Shown piece after piece: positions 4,770 to 5,261 of a stretch of DNA of 5,261 bases (position 1 is the first letter of the stretch; each line of letters starts with the position of its first letter). This stretch comes from JANNFX01 sp031380225. GTDB lineage: Bacteria > Pseudomonadota > Alphaproteobacteria > Rhizobiales > Hyphomicrobiaceae. The notes beneath the pieces are model-generated. The model worked only from the letters and a program-made list of their open reading frames with translations. It ran no database searches and was not told where the DNA came from. The translations under genes were made by a program, and so were the position numbers. The stretch covers positions 1 to 5,261 of the forward strand of contig JANNFX010000259.1 in assembly GCA_031380225.1 (NCBI GenBank), read 5' to 3'.

Positions 4770-5261
4770 TTACCGCGCCTGTAGCACGAAGCAATCGAGG
4801 CTCTGGCGGCGCAGTTCGTTGCATGCATTTGAAGCCTGCTGCTGATCGAAACCTGTAAAGCGGGCTGCGAACAGCTTACGGCCATTGCTGTCGACCGGGC
4901 GCGTGAACGGGCTCGAGCCTGACAAGGCACCACCAGCTTTCGATTGTGCTGCACCGATCTGCCGCTCAGCTTCGGCGGGCGACGCATAAGCGCCGATCTG
5001 GATCGCGAAGCCACCCCCAGCGACGGCAGCAAGCGCTGCGGCTGGTTGAGCAGCGGGCGCTGCGGCTGCTGGACCCTGAAGGTGCATTGGAGCTTCGGCC
5101 GAGGCTAAGACCATGCGAGCCGCTTGGGCAGGGGCCACAGCGGCAGCCTGCGCTTCAAGTGTTGACGGCAGGCGTGCCGGCGCGCTCTCAACCGCTGTTT
5201 CGATCTCGGCGACAGACATTGCGGCAACGGCCTGCGCTTGAAGCGTCGATGGTTTGCGGGC
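4770..5261 (-). CDS. SPOR-domain envelope protein, C-terminal part (probable D-alanyl-D-alanine carboxypeptidase), N-terminus outside window
   Basis: The frame is open to the right edge: 14 further in-frame codons precede the ATG at 5219 and match the repeated linker, so that ATG is internal. The visible 163 residues comprise an Ala/Pro/Gln-rich linker (first about 83) and a C-terminal SPOR domain (last about 80), beginning GGGFAIQIGAYASPAEAE and ending with ARFTGFD, ACNELRRQ and CFVLQ. SPOR domains bind peptidoglycan stripped of stem peptides, especially at the septum. The two cysteines (17 and 7 residues from the end) are typical of some SPOR domains. The PFTRPV / ARFTGFD / AC-x8-C pattern matches SPOR tails that I recall on alphaproteobacterial periplasmic D-Ala-D-Ala carboxypeptidases, but the catalytic domain is not visible, so an RlpA-like or other SPOR protein remains possible. 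A REP-like inverted repeat begins just downstream. Confidence 0.88.
   Translation of the reverse strand, partial: ARKPSTLQAQAVAAMSVAEIETAVESAPARLPSTLEAQAAAVAPAQAARMVLASAEAPMHLQGPAAAAPAAQPAAALAAVAGGGFAIQIGAYASPAEAERQIGAAQSKAGGALSGSSPFTRPVDSNGRKLFAARFTGFDQQQASNACNELRRQSLDCFVLQAR
5094..5261 (-). repeat. degenerate tandem repeat in the SPOR protein linker (two visible copies)
   Basis: Reading the minus strand from the window edge, ARKPSTLQAQAVAA is followed 28 residues (84 bp) later by ARLPSTLEAQAAAV, and both units end near an SAP/SAEAP motif (ESAP and SAEAP). The unit is about 28-30 residues, and the array may continue beyond the right edge. The DNA also matches between copies (for example GAAGCGCAGGC versus CAAGCGCAGGC), which points to duplication within the linker rather than mere compositional bias. 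Confidence 0.6.

Noticed and set aside
1..5261. A novel defence, toxin-antitoxin or secretion system combining RNase T2 with neighbours
   Set aside because: RNase T2 has an ordinary signal peptide and catalytic motifs, no immunity-like gene or toxin-delivery domain is adjacent, gene gaps exceed 100 bp, and the flanking genes are housekeeping-type envelope and peptidase genes.

Overview
The window looks like ordinary chromosome of an alphaproteobacterium, most likely of the Hyphomicrobiales (Bradyrhizobium/Rhodopseudomonas-like). That placement is from memory of protein style, not from a search. It rests on an Omp25/31-style small beta-barrel protein ending in Phe, a SPOR-domain C-terminus like those on alphaproteobacterial D-Ala-D-Ala carboxypeptidases, and moderately GC-rich coding sequence. 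No rRNA, tRNA, CRISPR array, transposase, phage gene or recognisable defence or secretion cassette is visible.

Layout. Positions 1-366 (+) are the 3' end of an outer-membrane beta-barrel gene that starts before the window. All other credible genes are on the minus strand, in transcription order from the right edge: a SPOR-domain envelope protein (5261-4770, N-terminus outside the window); a complete M20-family metallodipeptidase (4543-3131); a complete secreted RNase T2 (3003-2095); a small single-pass membrane protein of unknown function (1990-1460); and a poorly supported, possibly frameshifted hypothetical gene (1224-370, perhaps from 1258), whose stop lies 3 bp from that of the convergent beta-barrel gene.

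The minus-strand genes are collinear but separated by 226, 127, 104 and about 200-235 bp, so they are probably not one tight operon. The best non-coding element is an 18-bp inverted repeat with one mismatch (4693-4760), beginning with a perfect 13-bp GGGGTCAGACCCC palindrome, 9 bp downstream of the SPOR gene. It resembles a REP/BIME-type repeat. Smaller palindromes lie in the gaps at 1259-1459 and 3004-3130.

Functional picture: several products belong to the envelope or periplasm (beta-barrel, SPOR protein, secreted RNase, single-pass protein), and the dipeptidase is cytoplasmic. RNase T2 plus a dipeptidase could suggest nutrient salvage, but nothing in the sequence ties the genes into one pathway. 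I do not see a convincing undescribed system; the findings are modest.
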